Of a stretch of DNA of 52,818 nucleotides, positions 32,767 to 41,268 are shown piece by piece. Numbering within the stretch: the first letter of the stretch is position 1; each line of letters begins with the position of its first letter. The stretch comes from Kineosporia sp. R_H_3 (GTDB taxonomy: Bacteria > Actinomycetota > Actinomycetes > Actinomycetales > Kineosporiaceae). A model generated the notes under the pieces. That model was not told the DNA's origin. It did not search any database and saw only the letters and a list, made by a program, of their open reading frames with translations. Location: NCBI RefSeq assembly GCF_002198675.1, contig NZ_MWLL01000176.1:8052-60869 (forward strand), written 5' to 3'. Made by a program: the position numbers and the translations under genes.

Positions 32767-33842
32767 GAGGTCACCTCCGCGGGCCGGCGGCGGACGGCGT
32801 CCCCGACGACCCGGGGGAGCGATGCGAGGCCGTTGGGCAGGAAGGCGACGACGAGGATGAACAGGCCGCCCTGGATGTACGTCCAGCGGTCCGCGAGGGC
32901 CTCGGACGCCGCCGTCGTGAGCCAGGCGACGCCGATCGCGCCGAGCGCCGGGCCGAGCAGCGTCGCCCGGCCACCGACGGCGACGCCGATGACGAAGGCG
33001 ATCGACGGCACGATGTCGATCGACGCGGGGTTGATGGCCTGCACGGCGCAGACGAACATCGCGCCGGCCAGGCCCGCCATGCCCGCTGCGACGGTGTAGG
33101 CGAAGGTCTGGACGTTCGCCGGGTCGTACCCGAGGAACCGCACGCGCTCCGGGGCGTCCCGGACGGCGACGAGGAGCTCGCCGTAGCGGCTCTGCATGAG
33201 CTGGCGCGCGACCGCCAGGCAGCCGAGCAGGCAGACGGCGACGACGACGTAGACGGTCGTCCGGTTGACCGGGTCGCCGAGGTCGTACCCGAAGAAGCTC
33301 GTGATGTCGGTGAGCCCGTTCGTGCCGCCCGTCGTGCCCTGCTGCCCGACGATGAGGATCGCCATGGCGGCGGCGAGGGCCTGGCTGAGGATCGCGAAGT
33401 ACGGGCCCTTGATCCGGCGGCGGAAGACCGCCTGGCCGAGCACGAACGCGACGAGCATCGGCAGCAGGACGGTGGCCGGCACGGCGACCGAGGCCTGCCG
33501 GAACGGCTGCCACCACAGCGGCAGCTCGGTGACCTCGCCGTAGAGCTGCATGAAGTCGGGCAGCTCGCCGGGCGGGGTCTGGGCGAGCTTGAGGTGCATC
33601 GCCATCGCGTACGCGCCGATGCCGAAGTAGACGCCCTGCCCCAGCGTGAGCATCCCGCCGCGGCCCCAGGCGAGGCCGATCCCGACGGCGACGATCCCGA
33701 AGCACAGGTACTTCGCGAGCAGGTCGAGCCGGAACTGGCTCAGCGTCGCCGGTGCGACGACGAGCAGGACGAGGGCGCCGAGCCCGAACCCGAGGGCCGC
33801 GCGCAGCGGGCCGGGGCGGGTCAGCCTGTCGAGTGCACTCAT
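32763..33842 (-). CDS. urtC: Urea ABC transporter permease UrtC
   Basis: 359 aa, LivM-type permease with 9-10 membrane helices. Landmarks: GRGGMLTLGQGVYFGIGAYAMAMHL at the N-terminus and the coupling segment VRDAPERVRFLGYDPANVQTFAY with AVGGRATLLGPALGA near the end. The insert MQLYGEVTELPLWWQPF after helix 3 is characteristic of UrtC. It forms the channel with UrtB. ATG 33842 overlaps the urtB stop as ATGA. Confidence 0.95.
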   Translation of the reverse strand: MSALDRLTRPGPLRAALGFGLGALVLLVVAPATLSQFRLDLLAKYLCFGIVAVGIGLAWGRGGMLTLGQGVYFGIGAYAMAMHLKLAQTPPGELPDFMQLYGEVTELPLWWQPFRQASVAVPATVLLPMLVAFVLGQAVFRRRIKGPYFAILSQALAAAMAILIVGQQGTTGGTNGLTDITSFFGYDLGDPVNRTTVYVVVAVCLLGCLAVARQLMQSRYGELLVAVRDAPERVRFLGYDPANVQTFAYTVAAGMAGLAGAMFVCAVQAINPASIDIVPSIAFVIGVAVGGRATLLGPALGAIGVAWLTTAASEALADRWTYIQGGLFILVVAFLPNGLASLPRVVGDAVRRRPAEVTS

Positions 33843-34720
33843 GCAAGGCTCCTGGTGCGCAGCGTGAACAGGCCCTGGGGGCGCCACTGGATGAAGAGGA
33901 CGACCGCGACGAAGACGAGCACCTTGGCGACGCTCGCGCCGACCTGGTACTCGAGCAGCGCGTTGAGCATCCCGATGACGAAGGCCATGACGACCGCGCC
34001 CTGGATCCGGCCGACGCCGCCGGCGACGACGACGAGGAACGCGTCCACGATGTAGCTCGTGCCCATGCTCGGGCCGATCGCACCCAGCAGCGTCAGGGCG
34101 ACGCCGGCGACGCCGGCGAGGCCGGAGCCGATGAAGAACGTCGTCCGGTCGACCCGGGCGGTCGGGATGCCGCTCGTCGCCGCGAGGTTGCGGTTCTGGA
34201 CGACGGCGCGGATCCGGCGGCCCAGGGACGTCGCGGTGAGCGCGACGGACAGGCCGCCGACGGCGACCACGGCCACGGCCAGGATGAACAGCCGGCTCGC
34301 GGGCAGCGTGAGGGCGCCGACCTCGACGGCGCCGGTGAGCCACTCGGGCGCGGCCGTCTGCTTGTTCGGGGCGCCGAAGAGGTCGCGCGCGGCCTGCTGG
34401 AGCACCAGGGACAGCCCCCACGTCACGAGCAGCGTGTCGAGCGGCCGGTGGTAGAGGCGGCGCAGCAGGAGCATCTCCATGGCCAGCCCGAGCAGGCCGG
34501 AGACGACGAAGGCCACGGGCAGCGCGACGAGCAGCGAGGCGCCGGCGCTCGTGACGACCTTCTGGAGCATGTAGACCGTGTACGCGCCGGCCATGATGAG
34601 CTCGCCGTGGGCCATGTTGATGACGTTCATCTGGCCGAACGTGAGGACGAGGCCGAGCGCGACGAGCAGGAGCACCGCACCGAAGCTGATACCGGTGAAG
34701 AGCTGGGTGAGGACGGCCAT
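33839..34720 (-). CDS. urtB: Urea ABC transporter permease UrtB
   Basis: 293 aa, LivH-type permease, about 8 membrane helices. Start MAVLTQLFTGISFGAVLLLVALGLVLTFGQMNVINMAHGELIMAGAY is family-typical, as is RRIRAVVQNRNLAATSGIPTARVDRTTFFIGSGLAGVAGVAL in the coupling loop, with QNR specific to urea-type permeases. ATG 34720 is selected because the hydrophobic N-terminus begins there; the longer frame runs into the terminator-like hairpin. There is no close ribosome site. Confidence 0.95.
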   Translation of the reverse strand: MAVLTQLFTGISFGAVLLLVALGLVLTFGQMNVINMAHGELIMAGAYTVYMLQKVVTSAGASLLVALPVAFVVSGLLGLAMEMLLLRRLYHRPLDTLLVTWGLSLVLQQAARDLFGAPNKQTAAPEWLTGAVEVGALTLPASRLFILAVAVVAVGGLSVALTATSLGRRIRAVVQNRNLAATSGIPTARVDRTTFFIGSGLAGVAGVALTLLGAIGPSMGTSYIVDAFLVVVAGGVGRIQGAVVMAFVIGMLNALLEYQVGASVAKVLVFVAVVLFIQWRPQGLFTLRTRSLA

Positions 34721-34782
34721 GGCGGCTCCGTTCTGTGGCGGGGGCTCGACCGCCGGGCCGGCGGACCGACGTGCGGCGGACG

Positions 34783-34823
34783 CCCGGCGTGCCGGCTCGA
34801 CCAGGTCGGGCCGGCACGCCGGG
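34783..34823 (-). terminator. Intra-operon hairpin between urtA and urtB
   Basis: A perfect 14-bp inverted repeat (CCCGGCGTGCCGGC at 34783-34796; complement at 34810-34823) with a 13-nt loop lies 13 nt after the urtA stop and 62 nt before the urtB start. It probably acts as a partial terminator or mRNA stabiliser, raising urtA over urtBCDE. Confidence 0.75.
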
Positions 34824-34835
34824 GTCACGGCCGGG

Positions 34836-36086
34836 TCAGGAGAGCCCCGCCGCCCAGTCGTACGTCTTGAGGAACGGGTCCGGCTCGATCGGCTTGCCGG
34901 AGTTCCACACCTCGGTGATCGTGCCGTCGTCCCCGATCTTGCCGATGCGGGCGGTCTTGGCGATGTGCTGGTTGCTGCCGTCGACCGTGACGAGCCCCTC
35001 GGGGGCGTCGAACGTGATGCCGTCCGCAGCCGCCTTGACCTTCTCGACGTCGAAGGAGCCGGCCTTCTCGACCATCGCCTTCCAGAGGAACACCGAGACG
35101 TACGCCGCCTCCATCGGGTCCGACGTCGGCTTGTCCTCGCCGTACTTCGCCTTGTACGCCGCGACGAACTCCTTGTTCTTCGGGGTGTCCGTCGTCATGT
35201 AGTAGTTCCACGCCACGAGCTGGCCCGACAGGTACTGCGGGCCGATCGCCTTCGCCTCCTCCTCGGCGATGGACACCGACATGACCGGCGTCGTGGCCGC
35301 CTCGAGGCCCACGGACTTGTACTGCTTCCAGAAGGCGACGTTGCTGTCGCCGTTGAGGGTGTTGAAGACCGCGTCCGGCTTCGAGGACTTGATCTTGTCG
35401 ACGATCGCGCTGAACTCGGTGTTGCCCAGCGGCTTGTACTGCTCGTCGACGACGGTCATCCCGTTCGCCTCGGCGTACGCGCGGATCTCCTTGTTCGCCG
35501 TCCGCGGGAAGACGTAGTCGCTGCCGACGAGGAACAGCGTCTTCTTGCCCTCGCCCTTGAGGTAGTCCAGAGCGGGGATGATCTGCTGGTTCGTCGTGGC
35601 GCCGGTGTAGAAGATGTACGGCGAGGCCTCGAGCCCCTCGTACTGCACGGGGTAGAACAGGAGCGCCTTGTTCTTCTCGAAGACCGGCAGCATCTGCTTG
35701 CGGCTCGCCGACGTCCAGCCGCCGAACGTGGCGGCGACCTTGTCGACGCTGATGAGCTTCTGGGCCTTCTCCGCGAACGTCGGCCAGTCGGAGGCGCCGT
35801 CCTCGCTCACCGGCTCGATCTTCTTGCCGAGGACCCCGCCGGAGGCGTTGATCTGCTCGACGGCCAGCAGGAGCGAGTCCCGCACGGTGACCTCGCTGAT
35901 GGCCATGGTGCCGGACAGCGAGTTGAGCAGGCCGACCTTGACGGTGCCACCGGTGGTGTCCGCGGTGGCTGCCGCGGTGGTGGCCGTGGACGTCTCGCCG
36001 GACTTCGCGCCGCACGCCGCGAGCGTGAGGGCGACGGTGGCGGCGAGAGCGGTGAGGGCCGTGCGACGGGTGGACTGTCGGGACAT
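34836..36086 (-). CDS. urtA: Urea ABC transporter substrate-binding lipoprotein UrtA
   Basis: 416 aa. Signal peptide with lipobox LAAC (Cys25). Mature part is the Leu/Ile/Val-BP-like fold: [64 protein letters not shown], then [56 protein letters not shown], all diagnostic of UrtA. It captures urea outside the membrane and delivers it to UrtBC. ATG 36086 follows GGAGGAGG by about 5 nt. It is presumably nitrogen-regulated; several repeat elements lie in the 355-bp upstream region. Confidence 0.96.
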   Translation of the reverse strand: MSRQSTRRTALTALAATVALTLAACGAKSGETSTATTAAATADTTGGTVKVGLLNSLSGTMAISEVTVRDSLLLAVEQINASGGVLGKKIEPVSEDGASDWPTFAEKAQKLISVDKVAATFGGWTSASRKQMLPVFEKNKALLFYPVQYEGLEASPYIFYTGATTNQQIIPALDYLKGEGKKTLFLVGSDYVFPRTANKEIRAYAEANGMTVVDEQYKPLGNTEFSAIVDKIKSSKPDAVFNTLNGDSNVAFWKQYKSVGLEAATTPVMSVSIAEEEAKAIGPQYLSGQLVAWNYYMTTDTPKNKEFVAAYKAKYGEDKPTSDPMEAAYVSVFLWKAMVEKAGSFDVEKVKAAADGITFDAPEGLVTVDGSNQHIAKTARIGKIGDDGTITEVWNSGKPIEPDPFLKTYDWAAGLS

Positions 36087-36441
36087 GGTCCTCCTCCGGG
36101 GGAGGCGCACGCCGAATGGCGGTCGCCGTTGGGGGTTGGAGGGACCGTAGGAACCGTGGGTTACCTGCGCGGTGCTGCTCTGTTGCCGTCGGTGGCTCCG
36201 AAGGGCGCCGTCCGTAAACGGTTGGTGTCCGCAAACTCTCACCGGCGTGGCCACGGCGTCCGGCGTCGGCTACCTCACACAGGTCACGGCCAGGTCACGA
36301 CCGGGCGCGTTCCTCGCGTCCGGAACCCGTTGCGGCGCAAGACCTTTTCATGATCGTCGATACAGACGTAAGGCGTGGTGCGGAACGAGCCGGACGCAGG
36401 AGGTCGTCCGGTGCCGGCCGTCGGTGGGCCCGCCGGTGGGG
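36087..36441 (-). promoter_or_regulatory. urtA upstream control region
   Basis: 355 bp without a gene. Minus-strand -10-like TACGGT is at 36144-36149, about 58 nt before the urtA start. Near-identical decamers GTCCGTAAAC (36210-36219) and GTCCGCAAAC (36227-36236) are spaced 17 bp. GTCAC-N6-GTCAC at 36283-36298 has the 11-bp period of OmpR-type regulators (GlnR, AfsQ1, MtrA use GTnAC half-sites). A looser GGAAC-N5-GTTAC sits at 36150-36164. Nitrogen control by GlnR or a relative is inferred, not shown. Confidence 0.5.
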
Positions 36442-37701
36442 TCAGGCGCGGGCGACGTCGTCGAGCGCCGCCCCGAACGCCTCGGCGAGGAGCTTGACGT
36501 CGTCGTCCGTCGTGACGAAGGACGGCGACACCTGCAGGCCCCCGGTCGCGAGCACCCGGGTGAGAACGCCGTGCCCGCGCAGCGCGGCCGCCACCCTGGC
36601 CGGTAGGGCCGCGTCGACGGCGAGCGCCGCCGGGTCGACCTGGACGGCGGCCATCGCGCCGGTGCCGCTGCGCACCTCGGAGACGAGGTCGTGGTCGGCG
36701 AGCGGTGCGAGCAGCGTGTGCAGCGTGCCCTCGAGCCGGGCCGCCTCGGCGAGGAGGTTCTCCTCCTCGATGACGTCGAGGTTCGCGAGCGCGACCGCGC
36801 AGGCCGTCGCGTGCCCGGAGTAGGTGTAGCCGTGCCGCCACATCCCGGTCCCGGCGCGCCAGAACGGCTCGGCGACCCGGGGTGCGACGAGCACCGTGCC
36901 GAGCGGCGCGTACCCGCTCGTGACGCCCTTCGCGCCGGTGACGATGTCCGGCTGGAGCCCGAACCGGGTCACCCCGAACCAGAAGCCGCCGATCCGGCCG
37001 TAGCCGGTGATGACCTCGTCGCACACGAGGAGCACGTCCCGGTCGCGGCAGATCTTCTCCACCGACTCCAGGTAGCCCGCGGGCGGCGGGAAGACCCCGC
37101 CGGCCCCGACGACCGGCTCGACGAAGAACGCCGCGACCCGGTCGGGGCCGGTCGCATCGAGGACGGCGGCGAGCGCCTCGGCGGAGTCCCAGGGCACCTG
37201 CGCGGTGTCGGCGAGCAGCGGGCCGTAGCCGAGCCGGTTCGCCGGGATGCCGGACAGGCTCGTGCCGCCCGCGTGCATGCCGTGGTAGCCGTGCCGGCGG
37301 CTGACGACGACGGTCTTCTCCGGGCGGCCGACCACCTGCCAGTACCGGCGCGCGAGCTTGACCGCGGTGTCGACCGAGTCCGAGCCGCCGCTCGTGAGGA
37401 AGACCTTGCTGCCCGGCACCGGTGCGATCGCGGCGACCCGCTCGGCGAGCTCGAGCGTCGGGCGCGTCGCGTAGTCCCCGAAGGTCGTGTACGCGGCCAG
37501 GCTCGACATCTGCGCCGCCGCCGCGGCGCCGAGGGCGGCCCGGCCGTGCCCGACGTTGCAGTACCAGAGGGCCGCAGTGGCGTCGAGGTAGCGCCGTCCC
37601 GCCTCGTCGGTGACGTACGCGCCGTCGCCCGAGGCGATGACGAGGGGACCTGAGGCCGCCACGGCCGCCATGTCCGCGAACGGGTGCCAGTAGCTGCCCA
37701 C
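36442..37701 (-). CDS. Class III pyridoxal-phosphate aminotransferase
   Basis: 419 aa. PLP-lysine motif TGAKGVTSGYAPLG, VCDEVITGYGRIGGFW with the PLP-ring Asp, and the GGSDSVDTAVKLARRYWQ phosphate-binding region. N-terminal HPFADMAAVAASGPLVIASGDGAYVTDEAGRRYLDATAALWYCNVGHG is typical of beta-alanine/omega-amino-acid:pyruvate aminotransferases. It moves an amino group from an omega-amine or polyamine-like donor to pyruvate or a similar acceptor; the substrate is not settled. GTG 37701 follows AGGAGG by 7 nt. A -10-like TAGCCT lies at 37742-37747. Confidence 0.9.
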   Translation of the reverse strand: MGSYWHPFADMAAVAASGPLVIASGDGAYVTDEAGRRYLDATAALWYCNVGHGRAALGAAAAAQMSSLAAYTTFGDYATRPTLELAERVAAIAPVPGSKVFLTSGGSDSVDTAVKLARRYWQVVGRPEKTVVVSRRHGYHGMHAGGTSLSGIPANRLGYGPLLADTAQVPWDSAEALAAVLDATGPDRVAAFFVEPVVGAGGVFPPPAGYLESVEKICRDRDVLLVCDEVITGYGRIGGFWFGVTRFGLQPDIVTGAKGVTSGYAPLGTVLVAPRVAEPFWRAGTGMWRHGYTYSGHATACAVALANLDVIEEENLLAEAARLEGTLHTLLAPLADHDLVSEVRSGTGAMAAVQVDPAALAVDAALPARVAAALRGHGVLTRVLATGGLQVSPSFVTTDDDVKLLAEAFGAALDDVARA

Positions 37702-37786
37702 GGGGTTCCTCCTGATCGCTGCGGCCCGGCCTGCTGCCGCGAGGCTACGGCCCGATCCCGGACGCCGTCACGGACGGGATGCGACG

Positions 37787-38452
37787 ATGGGGGCCATGGA
37801 TGCCCAGCGCGGCGCCGGGCGACCCCGCCGTCCGGCCTTCTTCGGCCCGACGGTCATGGACACGTTCGTCGGTGCCCCCGACCCCGCCCAGCGGGTCGAG
37901 GCGGCCCACGCGACCGCGGAGGCGCTCGTCCGGCACGGCCGGGACGGCGGCGACGAGGTCGCGGCCCGGCTCGTCGCGATCGCCGACGAGCACGGCATCG
38001 ACGAGGTCGCCGAGCTGTGGTCGCACACGCCGTCCGACACCCTGCCCGGTGCGCTGTGGCGGCTCTACGCGCTGCGCGCGGGCATCCGGCAGGACCCGGT
38101 CGCGCTCGCCCGCGCGTTCGACGCGGGCCGCGGCCGGGCACCGGTGCACGAGGCCGTCGCCGGGGTCGGCGAGCCGCCCGGCGCCGACGAGGTGCTCGCC
38201 CTCGCGGACGCCGTCCTCACCGGGGTGTTCCGCGGCGACCTCGCCGTCGCGCTCGAGCGGGCGGCGGCCTTCTGCCGGGTCGTGTCCACCGGGCAGGCGG
38301 TGCTCGCGGACGACGACGTCGCGGCGCCCGAGCAGGGCGGTGTCCTCACCCTGGAGCTCTCGGACGACACCCGGCGCGCGGCGGACCTGCTGCGGACCGC
38401 TGTCCAGCTCGAGGGGGCGGCCCGGCTGTGGCGGGCCGGCGAGCTGCACTGA
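37787..38452 (+). CDS. Conserved actinobacterial protein of unknown function
   Basis: 221 aa, soluble, Ala-rich and mostly helical; I do not recognise a named domain. Striking features are PAFFGPTVMDTFVGAPDPAQRVEAAHATAEALVRHGRD at the N-terminus and SDTLPGALWRLYALRAGIRQDPVALARAF in the middle, then PPGADEVLALADAVLTGVFRGDLAVALERAAAFCRVVSTG. It may be a small regulator or adaptor, but I cannot support a role. Two in-frame ATGs exist (37787 and 37796). The first is 6 nt after CGGGAT (leaderless pattern). It is divergent from the aminotransferase gene. Confidence 0.65.
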   Translation: MGAMDAQRGAGRPRRPAFFGPTVMDTFVGAPDPAQRVEAAHATAEALVRHGRDGGDEVAARLVAIADEHGIDEVAELWSHTPSDTLPGALWRLYALRAGIRQDPVALARAFDAGRGRAPVHEAVAGVGEPPGADEVLALADAVLTGVFRGDLAVALERAAAFCRVVSTGQAVLADDDVAAPEQGGVLTLELSDDTRRAADLLRTAVQLEGAARLWRAGELH

Positions 38453-38480
38453 CCGGGCACCGGCCCGGATCCGGGGCCGG

Positions 38481-38496
38481 CGTGACGATCGTCACG
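38481..38496. promoter_or_regulatory. CRP/GlxR-like palindrome
   Basis: CGTGACGATCGTCACG is a perfect 16-bp palindrome fitting GTGA-N6-TCAC, the CRP-family consensus. A further GTCACG follows 4 nt later. It lies 29 nt after the stop of the unknown gene. Confidence 0.55.
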
Positions 38497-38709
38497 CCCC
38501 GTCACGAGTCGTCGCCAGAAATCACCGCCCGGCTCTGTCGTAAAGCCCGCGGATCGGGGAACATGTCTCTCGATGGGCACGTTGGCCATCACTGGTGACA
38601 CCCTCCGGGGTCTCACCGGGCGTCGGGTCGCGGTAACCCCGGGTCCCATCTGAAGCCGCCATGAGTGGCCATTGCGCCGTGAGGCGTTCCCGGTCCGACG
38701 CTCGTACGA

Positions 38710-38743
38710 CACCGCAGCGCCCCCTTCGGGGGGCGCTGCGGTG
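38710..38743 (+). terminator. Very strong terminator hairpin before the phosphoesterase gene
   Basis: A perfect 15-bp stem (CACCGCAGCGCCCCC at 38710-38724; complement at 38729-38743) closed by a TTCG tetraloop and followed by CTTTGG. It ends 22 nt before ATG 38765. Confidence 0.88.
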
Positions 38744-38764
38744 CTTTGGGCGAGACTGGGGGCG

Positions 38765-40516
38765 ATGAGCAGCGACACGACGGTCGGGCCCGAGGGCCCG
38801 GCCGCACCCGACGAGGCCGGGGCGGACGACGAGCCGGCCGCCGCGCGCGACGTGCGGGCCGGCGACCGGTGGCGTCCGCTCGCCCGTGTCGTGCTGCACT
38901 GGGCCGCGGTGCTGCTCGTCGCGGTCTCCGGTGCCGCGTTCGGTGCCGCCCTCGCGCCGTCCACGCAGGCCGAGGTCGGGCCGCTGCTCCTCGACGTCCG
39001 CGTCGTCCCGAGCCTGGACCCCGGCGTCCGGCTCCTGCTGCCGCCGGTCGGCCGTGTCGACTTCGACACCCACGAGGCGCCCGTCGCCGTCGAGGCCCGG
39101 GTCACCGAGGTCGACGTCGAGGAGGCGAAGGCCCTGCTCGGCGACCCGCGCGGCCTCGCGGGCCTCCAGGTGGCCGCCCCGGACGCGCTCCGGGCGGCGA
39201 CGATCCGGGCGGCCGGCTGGTCGGCCGGCTGCGCCCTGCTCGGCGCCTGCGGGCTCTCCCTGCTCGTCCACCGCCGGGTGTGGCGGCGGACCGCCCAGGT
39301 CGCGGGCGGGCTCGTCGCCGTCCTCGTCGCGACCGGTCTGACCGCCGTCGCCACCTTCGACGCCGACCAGCTCGCCCAGCCCCGCTTCACCGGTCTGCTG
39401 AGCCGCGCGCCGTACGTGACCACGCAGGCGAACGGCCTCATCGACCGGCTCGAGTCCTACCGCAGCGGCCTCGCCGACATCGTCCAGGGCGTCACCGCGC
39501 TCTACGCGACGAGCGGCGACCTGCCCGTCGTCCCCGACACCGGGGAGGACGTCGTCCGGGTCCTCCACATCTCGGACGTGCACCTCAACCCGCTCGCCTT
39601 CGACCTCGTCGACCGGCTCGTCCAGCAGTTCAAGGTCGACCTCGTCGTCGACACCGGCGACATCACCACGTGGGGCACCGAGATCGAGGGCACGACGCTG
39701 TCCCGGATCCGCGGGGTCAAGGTGCCGTACGTCTTCGTCCGCGGCAACCACGACTCCCGGCTCACCCAGGCCGCCGTGGAGCTGAACCGCAACGCGGTCG
39801 TGCTCGACGACGAGGTCGTCGAGGTCGAGGGGATCGTCCTGGCGGGCATCGGGGACCCGACGTTCACCCCGGACGGCGGCACCGAGCCGGACGGCACCCC
39901 GGCGTCCGCGGCGGTGACGCCCACCGGACGGACCACCCCGACCCTGGCCGCCGGCCCGCCGCCGTCCGGGAGCGGCACCGCGGCGCCGACGGCGACCGCG
40001 ACGCCGCCCTCGACCGACCCGCAGGTGCTCGCCGGCGAGCAGCTCGCCAGGACCGTCCGGGAGTGGGACGCCACGCACCCCGGCAAGCCCGTCGACGTCG
40101 CGCTCGTCCACGAGCCGCGCAGCGCCCCCGCGCTGTTCGGGACGGTCCCGCTCGTGCTCGCGGGGCACCTGCACACCCGCACCACGACGGTCGACCCGTC
40201 GGGCACCCGGCTCATGGTGCAGGGCTCGACCGGGGGCGCCGGGATCACCGCCGGCACCGTCGACCGGCTCGCCGAGGGCAGGCCGGTGCCGCTCACGGCG
40301 ACGATCGTCTACATCGCCCGCAGCGGGGAGCGGGCCCGCCAGGTGGTCGCCTACGACGACGTCACGGTCGGCGGCTTCGGGCTCGCGTCCGTGTCGCTGG
40401 AGCGGACCGTCATCCGCGCCGAGGACGCGCCGCCGGTGCCGTCCCCGGGAGCCACCCCGACGGCCGCCACCGGGACCGCGACCGCGGGGCGCAGGCGCCG
40501 CCCGGGCCGGCCCTGA
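38765..40516 (+). CDS. Membrane-anchored metallophosphoesterase (calcineurin-like)
   Basis: 583 aa. A helix near 40-60, an external segment and two further helices (about 155-175, 180-200) precede a catalytic domain from about 265. Metal motifs: HISDVHLN (Asp and His), VDTGDITTWG, FVRGNHDSR (GNHD), LVHEP and LAGHLHTRT. A Thr/Pro/Ala-rich insert (about 375-420) interrupts the domain between GNHD and LVHEP. It cleaves a phosphomono- or diester; target unknown. The topology (three helices) puts the catalytic domain outside if the N-terminus is in (inference). GAGACT (38752-38757) ends 7 nt before ATG 38765, so its own leaderless promoter lies just after the terminator. Confidence 0.83.
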   Translation: MSSDTTVGPEGPAAPDEAGADDEPAAARDVRAGDRWRPLARVVLHWAAVLLVAVSGAAFGAALAPSTQAEVGPLLLDVRVVPSLDPGVRLLLPPVGRVDFDTHEAPVAVEARVTEVDVEEAKALLGDPRGLAGLQVAAPDALRAATIRAAGWSAGCALLGACGLSLLVHRRVWRRTAQVAGGLVAVLVATGLTAVATFDADQLAQPRFTGLLSRAPYVTTQANGLIDRLESYRSGLADIVQGVTALYATSGDLPVVPDTGEDVVRVLHISDVHLNPLAFDLVDRLVQQFKVDLVVDTGDITTWGTEIEGTTLSRIRGVKVPYVFVRGNHDSRLTQAAVELNRNAVVLDDEVVEVEGIVLAGIGDPTFTPDGGTEPDGTPASAAVTPTGRTTPTLAAGPPPSGSGTAAPTATATPPSTDPQVLAGEQLARTVREWDATHPGKPVDVALVHEPRSAPALFGTVPLVLAGHLHTRTTTVDPSGTRLMVQGSTGGAGITAGTVDRLAEGRPVPLTATIVYIARSGERARQVVAYDDVTVGGFGLASVSLERTVIRAEDAPPVPSPGATPTAATGTATAGRRRRPGRP

Positions 40517-40555
40517 CCCCCGCCCTGACCCGGCCCTGACCCGGCCCTGACCTGC
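40511..40555 (+). repeat. Four tandem 11/12-bp repeats upstream of the DUF47-PiT operon
   Basis: CCCTGACCCCCG (40511-40522), CCCTGACCCGG (40523-40533), CCCTGACCCGG (40534-40544) and CCCTGACCTGC (40545-40555) follow each other, beginning at the phosphoesterase stop. The 11-bp period matches PHO-type direct repeats, though TGACC differs from the core TCACC. Confidence 0.75.
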
Positions 40556-40606
40556 CCGGACGTGGCGTCCGGGTGGCCCGCGCCGGTCGCCGCGCCCCGG
40601 CTGGCG

Positions 40607-40612
40607 TAGCAT
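40607..40612 (+). promoter_or_regulatory. -10 element of the DUF47-PiT operon
   Basis: TAGCAT lies about 34 nt before GTG 40646, leaving a short 5' leader with GAGAGG (40633-40638) as ribosome site. Confidence 0.5.
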
Positions 40613-40645
40613 CCGGCGCGCACCCGTTCATCGAGAGGTTCGTCC

Positions 40646-41266
40646 GTGGCCTTCCGCCTGCGCCCCCACGACGCCCGGTTCGGCGACCTCCTCGCCGCGC
40701 TGTCCGGGCACCTCGGCGACGGCGCGCAGCTCCTCGCGGAGATGCTCGGCGGCGACCCCGAGGAGCAGCAGGCCACCGCCCAGCGCCTCCTCGACGTCGA
40801 CCAGGACGCCGAGGCCGCCGCGCACGCCGTGCTCCGGGCGCTGTCGGCGGCGTTCGTCACACCGTTCGACCGGGTCGACATCTACCGCGTCGCCTGGTCC
40901 ATGCGGATGTGCACGGCCCGGATGTCCGCGGTGGCCGACGAGATCGTGCTCTTCGAGATCGTCGAGCCGCCGGCCGGGGTGACCGACCTCGTCCAGCTCG
41001 TCGTCCGGGCGGCCGAGGTGACCATGCAGGCCGTCCCGCGGCTGGGCCGGCCGCGGCTGCTCGTCGACCCGTGGATCGAGCTGACCCGGCTCGGCAAGCA
41101 GGCCGGCCAGGCGCACCGCAGGCTCCTCGCGGACATCACGTCGACGGCGAAGGAGCCCGCCGAGCTCGTGCGCCTCACGGCGCTCGCCCAGTCGCTCCTG
41201 CGCGTCGTGAACTCCTTCGAAGAGGTGGCGCACGCCTTCCAGACGGTCAGCGTCAAGGAGGGCTGA
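40646..41266 (+). CDS. DUF47 (PhoU-like) phosphate-transport accessory protein
   Basis: 206 aa, all-helical. The PhoU-like DUF47 pattern is clear: FGDLLAALSGHLGDGAQLLAEML, RLLDVDQDAEAAAHAVLRALSAAFVTPFDRVDIYRVAWSMRMCTARMSAVADEI, and SFEEVAHAFQTVSVKEG near the end. DUF47 genes are almost always next to PiT transporters and probably regulate them. GTG 40646 has GAGAGG 7 nt upstream. The PiT gene starts 2 nt after its stop. Confidence 0.9.
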   Translation: MAFRLRPHDARFGDLLAALSGHLGDGAQLLAEMLGGDPEEQQATAQRLLDVDQDAEAAAHAVLRALSAAFVTPFDRVDIYRVAWSMRMCTARMSAVADEIVLFEIVEPPAGVTDLVQLVVRAAEVTMQAVPRLGRPRLLVDPWIELTRLGKQAGQAHRRLLADITSTAKEPAELVRLTALAQSLLRVVNSFEEVAHAFQTVSVKEG

Positions 41267-41268
41267 GC

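Larger units (their letters stand above)
38453..38764 (+). other. 312-bp non-coding stretch with palindrome, hairpins and mini-ORFs
   Basis: No gene of normal codon bias is seen. It holds the palindrome CGTGACGATCGTCACG (38481-38496), a short hairpin GGTGA-C-ACCC/GGGT-C-TCACC near 38594-38618, and the terminator at 38710-38743. Two mini-ORFs are present: 38563-38598 (MSLDGHVGHHW) and 38661-38768 (35 aa), whose stop overlaps the phosphoesterase ATG. A small RNA or a regulatory leader is possible. Otherwise it is simply the 3' region of the preceding gene. Confidence 0.5.

Noticed and set aside
38540-38710. A tRNA gene in front of the strong terminator
   Set aside because: No T-loop (GGTTCGAAT-like) or acceptor-stem pairing could be found.
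38661-38768. 35-aa ORF overlapping the phosphoesterase start
   Set aside because: Third positions are not GC-biased like real genes here, no ribosome site, and the frame runs through the terminator hairpin; kept only as a possibility within the non-coding region.
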